From Candidatus Poribacteria bacterium (GTDB taxonomy: Bacteria > Poribacteria > WGA-4E > WGA-3G): a stretch of 64,000 nucleotides of DNA. Below, piece by piece: positions 17,344 through 25,373 of this stretch. The stretch covers positions 3,256,856-3,320,855 of the forward strand of contig OY282374.1 in NCBI GenBank assembly GCA_958295815.1, read 5' to 3'. Under the pieces are notes generated by a model. The model ran no database searches, was not told the DNA's origin, and worked only from the letters and a program-made list of their open reading frames with translations. The translations under genes were made by a program, and so were the position numbers. Every line of letters begins with the position of its first letter. Within the stretch, counting starts at the first letter, position 1.

Positions 17344-17574
17344 ATGAAAAAACGAAATAAATTTCCACCCGGTTGGAATGAAGAGCGCGTCCAGAGTGTT
17401 ATTGCATATTACGACCAACAGACGGAGGATGAAGCCGTCGCCGAAGCTGAAGCGGCATTGGAGAATGAATCCAGTATGCTGATAGAAGTCCCTATAGAGT
17501 TGGTGCCGACTGTACGCGAATTGATTGCCCAGCACACCACCAAAAATCATCCTCAAGCGAGACAAAGCGACTAA
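17344..17574 (+). CDS. Small conserved hypothetical protein
   Basis: This 76-residue acidic protein starts MKKRNKFPPGWNEERVQSV and has a middle DEAVAEAEAALE stretch and a C-terminal IEVPIELVPTVRELIA helix. Similar small proteins recur in cyanobacteria and other bacteria, often near toxin-antitoxin genes, but no function is established. The start at 17344 has GAGG 6 bases before it; an upstream in-frame ATG has none. It converges with the cysteine desulfurase gene, 7 bp away. It stands alone, without an obvious partner. Confidence 0.7.
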   Translation: MKKRNKFPPGWNEERVQSVIAYYDQQTEDEAVAEAEAALENESSMLIEVPIELVPTVRELIAQHTTKNHPQARQSD

Positions 17575-17581
17575 GACTTTA

Positions 17582-18733
17582 TCATTCCGGTGCTAATGCG
17601 CGTAGCCGATTAACAACCTTTATGACCTCATCGGCGACAATGTCCACCTCTTCAGCCGTATTATAGCGTCCCAGACCGAAGCGGACAGTAGTCAACGCCA
17701 ATTCATTCGGAACTCCCATTGCAACCATGACATGTGATGCCTTCACCGACTCCGAATCACATGCCGATCCGGTTGATACCGCAACACTCTTCAATCCCAT
17801 TAATAAAGCATGACTTTGTACCCCCGCAAAACAGAGGTTTAGATTGCCCGGCAGCCGTTGTTGTGGATGGCCGTTAAGATGAATATCTTCCAAATACGCA
17901 CTTAGTTTTTGATGAAGGGTGTCGCGCAAGGTTGACACGCAACTTTTTCCCGTCTCCATGTAGTTTTTGGAAAGTGCGCACGCCGCGCCTAAACCGACAA
18001 TCCCCGCGACATTTAAGGTGCCGGGTCGGACCCCTAATTCCTGCCCACCACCATAGAAAAGTGAATCTGGAGGAGAAATTCCTTGGCGGATATAAAGTGC
18101 CCCAATCCCCTTCGGACCGTAAATTTTGTGTGCTGTCAAGGAGGCGAGATCCACACCGAGCATTCTCATATCTGATGGCAGCTGCCCGATCCCCTGCACC
18201 GCATCTGAATGGAAAAGCACACTGTGTTTGGCAGCGACAACGGCAATATCGGCAATCGGATTTATCGTGCCTACTTCGTTATTTGCATACATGAAACTCA
18301 TCAGAGTCGTCTTTGGGGTTATCGCCGCTTCCACATCGTCAGGACTTACCATCCCGTATTTATCTACAGGGAGATAAGTGGTCTCAAATCCCTCTGCTGC
18401 TAAGGCGTGGCAGGTATCAAGGATTGCGTGATGTTCTGCTGTACTTGTAATGATGTGGTTTCCCTTCTCTCTACAAGCATAGGCGATTCCCCTTATAGCG
18501 AGGTTGTCCGATTCAGTCGCACCGCTGGTGAAGATAATCTCCTCTGCTGAGCATCGGAGCAGGTTAGCGACTTGCTGGCGCGCCTTATCTACAGCATCCT
18601 TCACCGTAGTGCCGAACGGGTGTGTGCTGGAAGCGTTACCGAAATGCGTCGTAAGATAGGGAATCATGGCTTCCAACACTTCAGGTGCGATCGGTGTCGT
18701 TGCATGGTTGTCCATGTAGATGATGTTGTTCAT
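17582..18733 (-). CDS. Cysteine desulfurase (NifS/IscS-like)
   Basis: This 383-residue PLP enzyme releases sulfur from L-cysteine for Fe-S clusters or thiolation. It shows the N-terminal YMDNHATTP, H101 stacking on PLP (STAEHHA), the Schiff-base lysine K203 (LTAHKIYGPKG) and the persulfide cysteine C325 (STGSACDSES). The loop around C325 is that of the group I (IscS/NifS) type. No strong ribosome site is seen before the ATG at 18733; a second ATG six codons later (MDNHATTP) is possible. No scaffold (IscU/NifU) gene is adjacent, so the partner must be elsewhere. Confidence 0.93.
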   Translation of the reverse strand: MNNIIYMDNHATTPIAPEVLEAMIPYLTTHFGNASSTHPFGTTVKDAVDKARQQVANLLRCSAEEIIFTSGATESDNLAIRGIAYACREKGNHIITSTAEHHAILDTCHALAAEGFETTYLPVDKYGMVSPDDVEAAITPKTTLMSFMYANNEVGTINPIADIAVVAAKHSVLFHSDAVQGIGQLPSDMRMLGVDLASLTAHKIYGPKGIGALYIRQGISPPDSLFYGGGQELGVRPGTLNVAGIVGLGAACALSKNYMETGKSCVSTLRDTLHQKLSAYLEDIHLNGHPQQRLPGNLNLCFAGVQSHALLMGLKSVAVSTGSACDSESVKASHVMVAMGVPNELALTTVRFGLGRYNTAEEVDIVADEVIKVVNRLRALAPE

Positions 18734-18802
18734 GAAGGTTATCCGTTATGTGAATGGTTCGTGTTTAAATGGAACACATGGAAATTTGTTTTTTTAGAGT
18801 AT

Positions 18803-18823
18803 GGCGAGGTTGGAAACCTCGCC
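18803..18823. repeat. GGCGAGGTT palindrome
   Basis: GGCGAGGTT (18803-18811) and AACCTCGCC (18815-18823) have a 3-base loop. It lies between two minus-strand genes and belongs to the same family as the palindrome at 6471. Confidence 0.75.
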
Positions 18824-18842
18824 AGTAGAGGAAACGGTGAAC

Positions 18843-18985
18843 GGCACACGGAGAGTGCCTACTACTTTTAAAGACGATCGCGGAATTGGACGGCGCACGG
18901 AGTGCCTACTACTATCTAAAGATGTTCTCGGAATTGGACGGCGCACGGAGTGCGCCTACTACTTTTAAAGGCGTTCGCGGAACAT
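18843..18985. repeat. Three tandem copies of a 48-bp unit overlapping a gene's 3' end
   Basis: Units begin at 18843, 18892 and 18940. Each contains GGC(A/G)CACGGAG, TGCCTACTACT and (T)CTAAAG or TTTAAAG followed by TTCGCGGAA-like sequence. The third copy includes the stop codon and last codons (FRERL) of the Gfo/Idh gene, so the two outer copies are extra versions of that gene end. Confidence 0.8.
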
Positions 18986-20002
18986 GTCAATCATACCATC
19001 AGGTGGATCAAACGGTAATTCAACAACCGTGTTCGTCAACCCACTATAGTAAATTCCCAATAACAGATTGAATTCAGCGAGGGATTGCTTGAGATGCGTG
19101 GGATGTACCTTGTTCTCATCGTCGAGCCACTCGAACACTGCGTCTGTGAGTCCACCTTGTGCGAGAACATCTTGTGCGCCGTAGCTCAAGTCGCCGCCTT
19201 CATATCCAGTGCCGGGTAGATTGCGTTCCCAGCTTTCAAATCGCCAATGGACGAACCCGTTTTCACCGAATACACAGACCCGTTTGTGTCGGTTGTTTCC
19301 TGTATCTGGAAGGACGCGTGGCGCCATTTCCGGTCCAAATGCTACTGAGACTTGCACGCCGTTTGCGTAGGTAACCAAAGCCGTAGCATTCGCAGGTGAA
19401 GGTTGCGCCGTATCGAGTTGTTCTGCTCCGGAGATTTGTCCTTGTACTTTTACCGGACGGGAGTTATCAATATAAGAGGACACGAGTTGTAGGACGTGTG
19501 GTGCCTGATCAACGGGCGGGTTGCGTGCGCTCGCCTCAATAAATTTAATTGCTCCGATTTTTCCTTCAGCGACATCACGCTTGAGCGCGAGATTCTGAGG
19601 GTGAAAATTGAGTTGTGTGTTGACGACGAATTTCGTATTGGTGCGTTCGGCGAGTTCGGAGATCTGCCGCCAATCTTCACTCTCGACTGCGATCGGTTTC
19701 TCGACAATCGCAGCCGGGACACCGTGCTCAGAGGTTTGGTTCATTAGTGGGTAGCGGATGCGTTCGTTGCTGCCGCGTAGCACGGGGGCAGTAACGATAT
19801 GCAGTAGATCCGGCTTTTCCTTTGAGAGCATTTCATCGAGATCAGTATAGCGGGCATCAATCCCGAATTCATCACCGAAATCGTTAAGCAAATCTTCCTG
19901 CATGTCGCAAATAGCGGCGAGTTTACCGCCTTTGACGTGTTCATAGGCGCGTGCGTGCCCACGTGCACGTCCTCGACAACCTAAAATCGCGCTTTTGTAC
20001 AT
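18965..20002 (-). CDS. Gfo/Idh/MocA family NAD(P)-dependent oxidoreductase
   Basis: This 345-residue protein has an N-terminal Rossmann fold (ILGCRGRARGHARAY, CDMQEDLLNDFGDEFG), the EKPIAV motif near residue 105 that carries the Lys of this family, and a C-terminal alpha/beta domain (residues about 130-330). Members oxidise or reduce sugars, inositols and sugar acids. AAGGAG precedes the ATG. The nucleotide-binding GxGxxG is altered to GCRGRARG, a variation seen in the family. Substrate unknown; the neighbourhood of sulfatases and enolases suggests a sugar or sugar acid. Confidence 0.88.
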   Translation of the reverse strand: MYKSAILGCRGRARGHARAYEHVKGGKLAAICDMQEDLLNDFGDEFGIDARYTDLDEMLSKEKPDLLHIVTAPVLRGSNERIRYPLMNQTSEHGVPAAIVEKPIAVESEDWRQISELAERTNTKFVVNTQLNFHPQNLALKRDVAEGKIGAIKFIEASARNPPVDQAPHVLQLVSSYIDNSRPVKVQGQISGAEQLDTAQPSPANATALVTYANGVQVSVAFGPEMAPRVLPDTGNNRHKRVCVFGENGFVHWRFESWERNLPGTGYEGGDLSYGAQDVLAQGGLTDAVFEWLDDENKVHPTHLKQSLAEFNLLLGIYYSGLTNTVVELPFDPPDGMIDMFRERL

Positions 20003-20152
20003 AATTGTCTCCTTTTACTTATAGGTGCAGATAATGCAATTATATGTCGGATACCGTTTTAAAGCAACGTTTTTCACAAAATTCTGGTTCAAAGAAGAAC
20101 AGAAATGTGATATGATATTCTGTAAAAGCGGAAAACACACTGGAGAAAGAAG

Positions 20153-20689
20153 ATGCGACCTCACCTCTTTATCTTTTTAGCACTTTGCGCGATTACAGTT
20201 TTCTTAGGATGCCAATCCAAGGTGCTGCGGATGATTTTTGAACCACAGGAGCTTTACAACTATTCCGTCACGGAAGGCGTCACCTGCACTTCGACAGCAA
20301 TGATAGACGGTGATGTTGAGACGAAAGGATTCGCTGATGGACGCTGGATTCATCTAAACTTGCCAACGCAAAAAGCGATTCATCGGATCACTATCCGTGG
20401 GACTAATATCATAAACTGTATGATATACGAGAAATTGGAAGGCGAAGGACGTTGGCGTGCAATTTTTCAGGTTCAGAACAACGACAGTCCAGTCATTGAA
20501 ATGCGCGTCAGTAGTGGTGTTGTGACGGATGCGATCCGAATCTACATCAGCGGCACTACCGAAGATAAAAAGAAAGCCGGAGAGTATGATCCGAGGCGTG
20601 GTGCAGTCGTAGCGTATACAGTATTAGGTAGAGCCTTTATACACGAGCTTGAGGTCTACGGACTTGTTTCAAAGGAGGGATCCCCATAG
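20153..20689 (+). CDS. Predicted lipoprotein with discoidin-like (F5/8 type C) fold
   Basis: This 178-residue protein begins with a lipoprotein signal (MRPHLFIFLALCAITVFLGC), the lipidated Cys being residue 20. The mature part has the strand pattern of a galactose-binding-like discoidin domain (AMIDGDVETKGFADGRWIHL, KAIHRITIRG, AIRIYISG, AFIHELEVYG). Such domains bind sugars or surfaces. GGAGAAAGAAG precedes the ATG. The next gene on the same strand starts 25 bp downstream. The domain call is from pattern only. Confidence 0.7.
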   Translation: MRPHLFIFLALCAITVFLGCQSKVLRMIFEPQELYNYSVTEGVTCTSTAMIDGDVETKGFADGRWIHLNLPTQKAIHRITIRGTNIINCMIYEKLEGEGRWRAIFQVQNNDSPVIEMRVSSGVVTDAIRIYISGTTEDKKKAGEYDPRRGAVVAYTVLGRAFIHELEVYGLVSKEGSP

Positions 20690-20714
20690 CGAGTAGCGTC
20701 TGGGGTATGCAGTA

Positions 20715-21776
20715 ATGAAACTTTTGATTTTTGAAGATTTATACAGTTGGAGTGTTTTTAGCCCGGAACGGCAGGTAGATTTTAACGGGCATTTGTGGGT
20801 GCGTCCTGACGGGAATATTATCATAGACCCGGTTGCGATGTCTGATGTCGATCGGGAACATCTGACAGCACTCGGTGGCGTAAAGTTGATTGTGCTGACG
20901 AATGCCGATCATGAACGTGAAGCCGCTGCCCTGCAGGCGCAAACAAATGCAGATGTGATTGTTCACGAAGCGGATGCTGACGCACTAAGTATTACGCCTA
21001 CAAGAACCCTTCAGGACCGAGAGGCGATTGTGCCTGGCTTACATACCATCCATCTCAGTCATGGAAAAAGCCCGGGCGAGATTGCGCTCTACTTTCCAGA
21101 GAAACAGGCTGTTCTGTTCGGGGATTTGGTGGTAGGTGCACCGATGGGGGCATTGACCTTACTCGACGATGAAAAATTGGCTGATCCCCCTAAAGCAGCA
21201 CTTGAGCTGCGTAAAGTTTTGGAACTCCGCTTCAACACGATCCTCGTTGGGGACGGACATTCCATCTTTAAAGATGCCCGTCAACACCTTGTTGACTGCC
21301 TGCAAGCGCGGCGCGATATTTACATCAACCGTATTCATCTTGATGAAATAGAGTGGCAGTATAAAAATGCCCCACATCCTTATGATTTTGAGGACAAAGA
21401 CATTGATCCGCTCATCGGCGGCAAGAATTTAGGGTATCGTGTTATCCGACTTCAACCGGGTAAGATGAGTTTCCCGATGCATTTTCACAATTTCGGTGAG
21501 GAGATGTGTTACGTGATGGAAGGTGCTTGCACGCTCAAGACACCACGTGGCGATGCAGAAGTCCGGGAAGGGGATTTCATCGCGTTCCCACCCGGTACAA
21601 TCGGTGCGCATAAATTCGTAAATAACAGTGAGGCACCGGTCGTCCTGTTTATTCTCGGGACCACGACCCCACATGATGTAAGCGAATATCCGGATTCCAA
21701 TAAGCTGTTGCCTTATGTCGTCGGGAAGATTTACCGTAAAGACCCAAGTCTCAGTTATTGGGACGGCGAGGTTTAG
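20715..21776 (+). CDS. Metallo-beta-lactamase-fold protein fused to a C-terminal cupin
   Basis: This 353-residue protein has two domains. Residues about 1-200 have a metallo-hydrolase fold, but the normal HxHxDH metal site is replaced by TNADHERE. Later ligand positions remain (LSHGKSPGE, FGDLVVG, GDGHSIF), so catalysis is doubtful or uses a changed site. Residues about 235-335 are a cupin with HFHNFGEEMCYVMEG and, further on, GAHKF, which can bind a metal. The start has no strong ribosome site. The fusion may form a sensor or isomerase, but no function can be assigned. Confidence 0.82.
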   Translation: MKLLIFEDLYSWSVFSPERQVDFNGHLWVRPDGNIIIDPVAMSDVDREHLTALGGVKLIVLTNADHEREAAALQAQTNADVIVHEADADALSITPTRTLQDREAIVPGLHTIHLSHGKSPGEIALYFPEKQAVLFGDLVVGAPMGALTLLDDEKLADPPKAALELRKVLELRFNTILVGDGHSIFKDARQHLVDCLQARRDIYINRIHLDEIEWQYKNAPHPYDFEDKDIDPLIGGKNLGYRVIRLQPGKMSFPMHFHNFGEEMCYVMEGACTLKTPRGDAEVREGDFIAFPPGTIGAHKFVNNSEAPVVLFILGTTTPHDVSEYPDSNKLLPYVVGKIYRKDPSLSYWDGEV

Positions 21777-21793
21777 TCGTTAGGTATCCCAAC

Positions 21794-23146
21794 CTACGTC
21801 CTGCGTCTCCTTTGATTTTCTTTTGCTCGCGCATCTTCTCGTTCTGGATCGAGGATTGCATGCAAGGCGGTTTCCATTTCACTGCGTTTTGTTGCGAATT
21901 CGGGCTTTGATGCCAAGTCGTCGTTCTCCAACGGGTCAACGCCTATATTGAACAACTGTGGTTCACTCCCGACGTAATGGCATAGTTTGTAATCCCCATG
22001 TTTAAGCATGAAGCCTGCGTTGAGCATACCCATGTGATGATATTCTGAGAACACTGCGCGTGTTGTTTCATCTGGTTGGTGTCGGGCTATCCCCAGTAGA
22101 CTGTCGCCCGGCAGATCAGATGGTATTTCCAGACCAGCGGTTTCCAACAAGGTCGGCATGACATCTACCAAAGATACGTTTTGTGTCACGCGACTGTTCT
22201 CACCCGAAGGCAATCGCAGCATGAGTGGCACCTTCACCGCCGGTTCATAGAAGCACTGTTTCTGCCAGATGCCGTGATGTCCTGCCATCTCACCGTGATC
22301 ACTCGTGTAAATGACAAGCGTATTTTCGCGTAACGGCGATGTGTCAATCGCTTCTAAGATCCGTCCGACCTGAGCATCGAGAGCTGAGACAAGCGCGTAG
22401 TAAGAGGCTAAAGCACAACGGACAGTAGTTTCAGGTGGTGGGATGTCGTTCCGCCACGACCAACGGTGGTGTTGGATTATCGGATGTTGCGATTCAAGGA
22501 GTTCGTTCCATGTATCGGGTAGTTCAAGCGTATTGGGGTCGTACATTGAGTAGAATTCCGGCGGTGCAATCAACGGAAAATGTGGATGCATGAATCCGCA
22601 ATAAAGAAGGAAGGGTTTATCGTCAGATGACGCGGCTTTTTTGCCGAGAAAGTCCACTGCCAAATCCGTGACGTTTCTGTCATACCGCGTGTGCTCGTGA
22701 TCTCCGGGTCCACATTCGGTGACATGCGAGTTAGAACCTCGACGAGCATCTGAGGTGCGCCGCGGTGGACGACCAGTTGTGTGACGCCACCGAGGTAAAT
22801 CATCTAACAAGCGATCGGAGAAACCGAGCAACCGATCAGTTCCATTGAAATGCGTGCGTCCGCATAACACTGTCTCATAATCCGTTTCTGCAAAATAGTC
22901 GCCCCACGTCTGGTACCGCCGATCGGCAATTGCTCCCAAATCCCAAGCTTCAATCTGATGTGGATAACGACCTGTCAGCATTGATAGCCGTGAAGGTGTA
23001 CAGATTGGGTAGTTGCAATATGCGTTGTCGAATGTGTAACTCTGTTCAGAAAGACGGTCAAGATGCGGCGTCTGGACGACGGGGTGTCCGCTGTTACCCA
23101 TCACAGCACCTGCGTGTTCATCTGAGAATAGAAAGACGATGTTCAT
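21794..23146 (-). CDS. Sulfatase (arylsulfatase/choline-sulfatase type)
   Basis: This 450-residue hydrolase has the formylglycine signature C49-T-P-S-R within ICTPSRLSMLTGR, the metal-binding D9 (LFSDEH) and a distal HGEMAGHHGIWQKQ with metal and active-site residues. It cleaves sulfate esters after Cys oxidation by a formylglycine-generating enzyme, which is not in the window. The start at 23146 has GGAG 5 bases ahead; a frame open further upstream lacks one. No signal peptide is visible, so it should be cytoplasmic and act on small imported sulfates. Orientation is convergent with the MBL-cupin gene. Confidence 0.92.
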   Translation of the reverse strand: MNIVFLFSDEHAGAVMGNSGHPVVQTPHLDRLSEQSYTFDNAYCNYPICTPSRLSMLTGRYPHQIEAWDLGAIADRRYQTWGDYFAETDYETVLCGRTHFNGTDRLLGFSDRLLDDLPRWRHTTGRPPRRTSDARRGSNSHVTECGPGDHEHTRYDRNVTDLAVDFLGKKAASSDDKPFLLYCGFMHPHFPLIAPPEFYSMYDPNTLELPDTWNELLESQHPIIQHHRWSWRNDIPPPETTVRCALASYYALVSALDAQVGRILEAIDTSPLRENTLVIYTSDHGEMAGHHGIWQKQCFYEPAVKVPLMLRLPSGENSRVTQNVSLVDVMPTLLETAGLEIPSDLPGDSLLGIARHQPDETTRAVFSEYHHMGMLNAGFMLKHGDYKLCHYVGSEPQLFNIGVDPLENDDLASKPEFATKRSEMETALHAILDPEREDARAKENQRRRRT

Positions 23147-23299
23147 AGATACTCCATCCGCTACAAGACTGCCCAATGTCCAATTCTCTGATAAAGCTCT
23201 GTAAAGTATATCCGATTTGGAGAAAGAAGGCGACTACTTTTTTCGCTTATCATCTGTAGCATGGATCTTTGAATCCCGACTGCTTTTACCTTCTGTTTG

Positions 23300-23392
23300 T
23301 GTGTGGATGCCCGAACAAGTTCGGGTTTCGATAGTTAGCCTCCACATAGGTAAACTTATCCCTTAAAAATAAATAACCCTATTGCCTGAATA
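23300..23392. repeat. Interspersed element with CCCGAAC palindrome, copy 3
   Basis: The palindrome CCCGAAC AA GTTCGGG at 23310-23325 is followed by the shared tail: CCTCCACATAGGTAAAC then CCTTAAAAATAAATAACCC. It lies between a sulfatase gene and the tnpB element; the 352-bp gap contains no gene. Confidence 0.75.
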
Positions 23393-23482
23393 GGAGATCA
23401 GTGCTAAAATAACAGGCGTTCGGAAGGACATCCCTGTCCGAATAAAACGTCCCGAATTTGATAATATCTATTGAGGTGTAAT

Positions 23483-24957
23483 AGTCAACTACCCAAGCCT
23501 AAAGACTTGGGCTTGTAGAAAACAGCAACAACTGTTTTACGTTTTGCAAGCCCGTGTCTCGTGCTTCGTTCTTGTTTCTCGTTTCATAGAGGTTGGTAAC
23601 CCAACGCTCTCCACGAAGGGCTGCAGCAGCCCTAAGAAGTATGTTTAAAGCCGCGTTGTGGTCTCGGTCAAATGAGAGTCCACAATATCCACAGTTGAAA
23701 GTCCGCACTGAAAGCGATAACTTTTTCGGTGCTTTCTGACCGCAACTTGAGCAAGTTTGCGAGGTATTCTTGGGATCAACTTGGTGGAAATGGAAACCGT
23801 CTCTTTCGGCTATGTTTCCAGCCCACTCAAAGAAGGTTGCCCAAGACGCATCGCTGATACTCTTGCTGAGGTGTTTGTTCTGAACCATATTCGAGGTATT
23901 TAGATTCTCGGCTACCAACACATTATTTTTCTGGTAGTGGTAGAGTTTGTAGACGAGTTTTCCGATAAAGTCTTTGCGTTTGTTTCTCGTTCGTTCATGA
24001 TGTAAAGCGAGTTTGTGTTTCTGTTTTTCATATCGATGGCTTCCTCGTTTTTTACGAGAAAGGTCTTTAGAGTGTTTTCGGAGCAAGCCCTCTGCTTGAC
24101 GATACCAGCGCGGATTATCCTCTTTTTCACCCTCAGAGGTGGTCAGGTAGTAGGTCGTGCCGACATCAACAGCCATAGCATCTGTCGGCTCAACTTTCGG
24201 CATATCAGGTATCTCAGAAGAGATATGAGCATACCAACCGCTGGCTTTCTTGACGATAGTGACTTCTTTCGGGTCACCTTGTAACGGACGGTGCATGTAT
24301 ATCTTAACTTCACCTAACTTTGGCACTTTCAAGCGATAGTGTCTAAAATCGGTTTCTATTATTGGATTTTGGCGGACACGTTCACCTGTTTTGAGTTTCT
24401 GCTTTCGCAAGCACCACGTCAGAGAACGGACACGCATTTTGAAGCGAGGGTACCCTTTTTTCTCTGCCCCTACTTTACAACGCCTACGGAACGCATCAAA
24501 GGCTTTGTCAACGCGTTTGAGGATAGAAACTTGAAAGTCTTGAGGCACTTCACGGAAATCGTTATACTTCTCACGGGCAACCTTCAAAAGTTGTTCTTGG
24601 TCATATCGCGAAACAAAACGACCTTCTGTCTCATGTGCAAACTTGCGATTGTTACGCGCAGAGTTCTGAAGTTCACACAAATGGTCAAACCACGCTAACA
24701 ATGTTGTTTGCTGTGTTTGCGTCGGATATACAGGATATTTAAAGGTTAATCTCATGGTTTATCAAGTATCAAGCATTTATCCCCTAATAGGTGGGAGGCA
24801 AGCACGTTACCAAGCGGTAACGCCTATTATGCTTGCCAACTTGATACATATATTAAGCCACAATTTTATAGAAATGTCAGGTGTAAAAAAACGCTATGGC
24901 CTAACACACGAGGGCGAGCATTCCTCCCCACCCTAAAGGGCGGGGCTTCCTGCTCGT
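23483..24957 (-). mobile_element. IS200/IS605-superfamily element, IS1341 type (tnpB only)
   Basis: The element carries one gene, tnpB, and no tnpA. Its two ends have hairpins of related design: CCCAAG/CTTGGG around CCTAAAGA at the 3' end of tnpB (23492-23511), and CCCC-A-CCCT/AGGG-C-GGGG around AA (24926-24945), the latter enclosed by CGAGCA/TGCTCG (24915-24956). A nested hairpin, GGCAAGCA-CGTTACC with complements (24797-24837), lies inside the left end. Such imperfect subterminal hairpins, with no target duplication, are typical of this superfamily. Exact boundaries are approximate. Confidence 0.75.
23499..24755 (-). CDS. tnpB: TnpB RNA-guided nuclease of IS605/IS1341 family
   Basis: This 418-residue TnpB is a compact RuvC nuclease guided by a transposon-end RNA in the family members studied. 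The RuvC acidic residues are D197 (AVDVGT), E283 (LVAENLN) and the DRDHNAAL motif near 363-366. The zinc finger is CSSC (335-338) with CGYC (355-358). All are intact, so the protein may be active. It has no adjacent TnpA, so mobilisation would need a transposase in trans. The stop codon lies in the terminal hairpin. The guide RNA, if present, should overlap the 3' end of this gene. Confidence 0.93.
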   Translation of the reverse strand: MRLTFKYPVYPTQTQQTTLLAWFDHLCELQNSARNNRKFAHETEGRFVSRYDQEQLLKVAREKYNDFREVPQDFQVSILKRVDKAFDAFRRRCKVGAEKKGYPRFKMRVRSLTWCLRKQKLKTGERVRQNPIIETDFRHYRLKVPKLGEVKIYMHRPLQGDPKEVTIVKKASGWYAHISSEIPDMPKVEPTDAMAVDVGTTYYLTTSEGEKEDNPRWYRQAEGLLRKHSKDLSRKKRGSHRYEKQKHKLALHHERTRNKRKDFIGKLVYKLYHYQKNNVLVAENLNTSNMVQNKHLSKSISDASWATFFEWAGNIAERDGFHFHQVDPKNTSQTCSSCGQKAPKKLSLSVRTFNCGYCGLSFDRDHNAALNILLRAAAALRGERWVTNLYETRNKNEARDTGLQNVKQLLLFSTSPSL

Positions 24958-24965
24958 TAAATCTG

Positions 24966-25349
24966 GTGAAAGAAAAAATCGAAGCGGAAATCCTGAAAGT
25001 TCTTGATACGTGGATGGAAGCCTTCAATCGTCTTGACATAATTGCATGGGAAAATGAGTTTCACTTCCCGCACTACCGACTCGCTTCTGGCAACATGCGA
25101 ATACTCAATAAACCCGGCGAACAGGATGTGGAGAGAATAAGAACCAACCTCACCGCCCGGGGCTGGCACCATAGCGGCTGGGATAGACGCAATATTGTCC
25201 ACGCCTCAGAATCCAAAGTCCATGTTGACACGCAATTCACGCGCTATCGCGCCGATGGTACAGCCATTGCCTCCTACGAATCGCTCTACGTCTTAACCTA
25301 CGAAGACGGACGTTGGGGGATCAAGATGCGATCCAGTTTCGCTCCGTAA
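24966..25349 (+). CDS. SnoaL/NTF2-like small protein, perhaps 5'-truncated by the adjacent IS
   Basis: This 127-residue protein has the cone-like alpha+beta pattern of NTF2/SnoaL proteins (ILKVLDTWMEAFNRLDIIAW near the N-terminus, then DTQFTRYRADGTAIASYES and VLTYEDGRWGIKM). Members often modify small molecules or are non-catalytic. The only start is GTG at 24966, with no ribosome site, only 9 bases beyond the hairpin end of the IS element. This suggests that insertion removed the native start and leader. The family N-terminus looks almost complete, so the loss may be only a few residues. Expression would depend on the element. Confidence 0.65.
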   Translation: MKEKIEAEILKVLDTWMEAFNRLDIIAWENEFHFPHYRLASGNMRILNKPGEQDVERIRTNLTARGWHHSGWDRRNIVHASESKVHVDTQFTRYRADGTAIASYESLYVLTYEDGRWGIKMRSSFAP

Positions 25350-25373
25350 TAGCAAAGGGAAATTAAGCCAAAA

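Noticed and set aside
24754..24936. Short plus-strand frame as TnpA of the IS element
   Set aside because: At 60 residues it is too short and lacks the HUH and catalytic Tyr motifs. It overlaps the end hairpins of the element.
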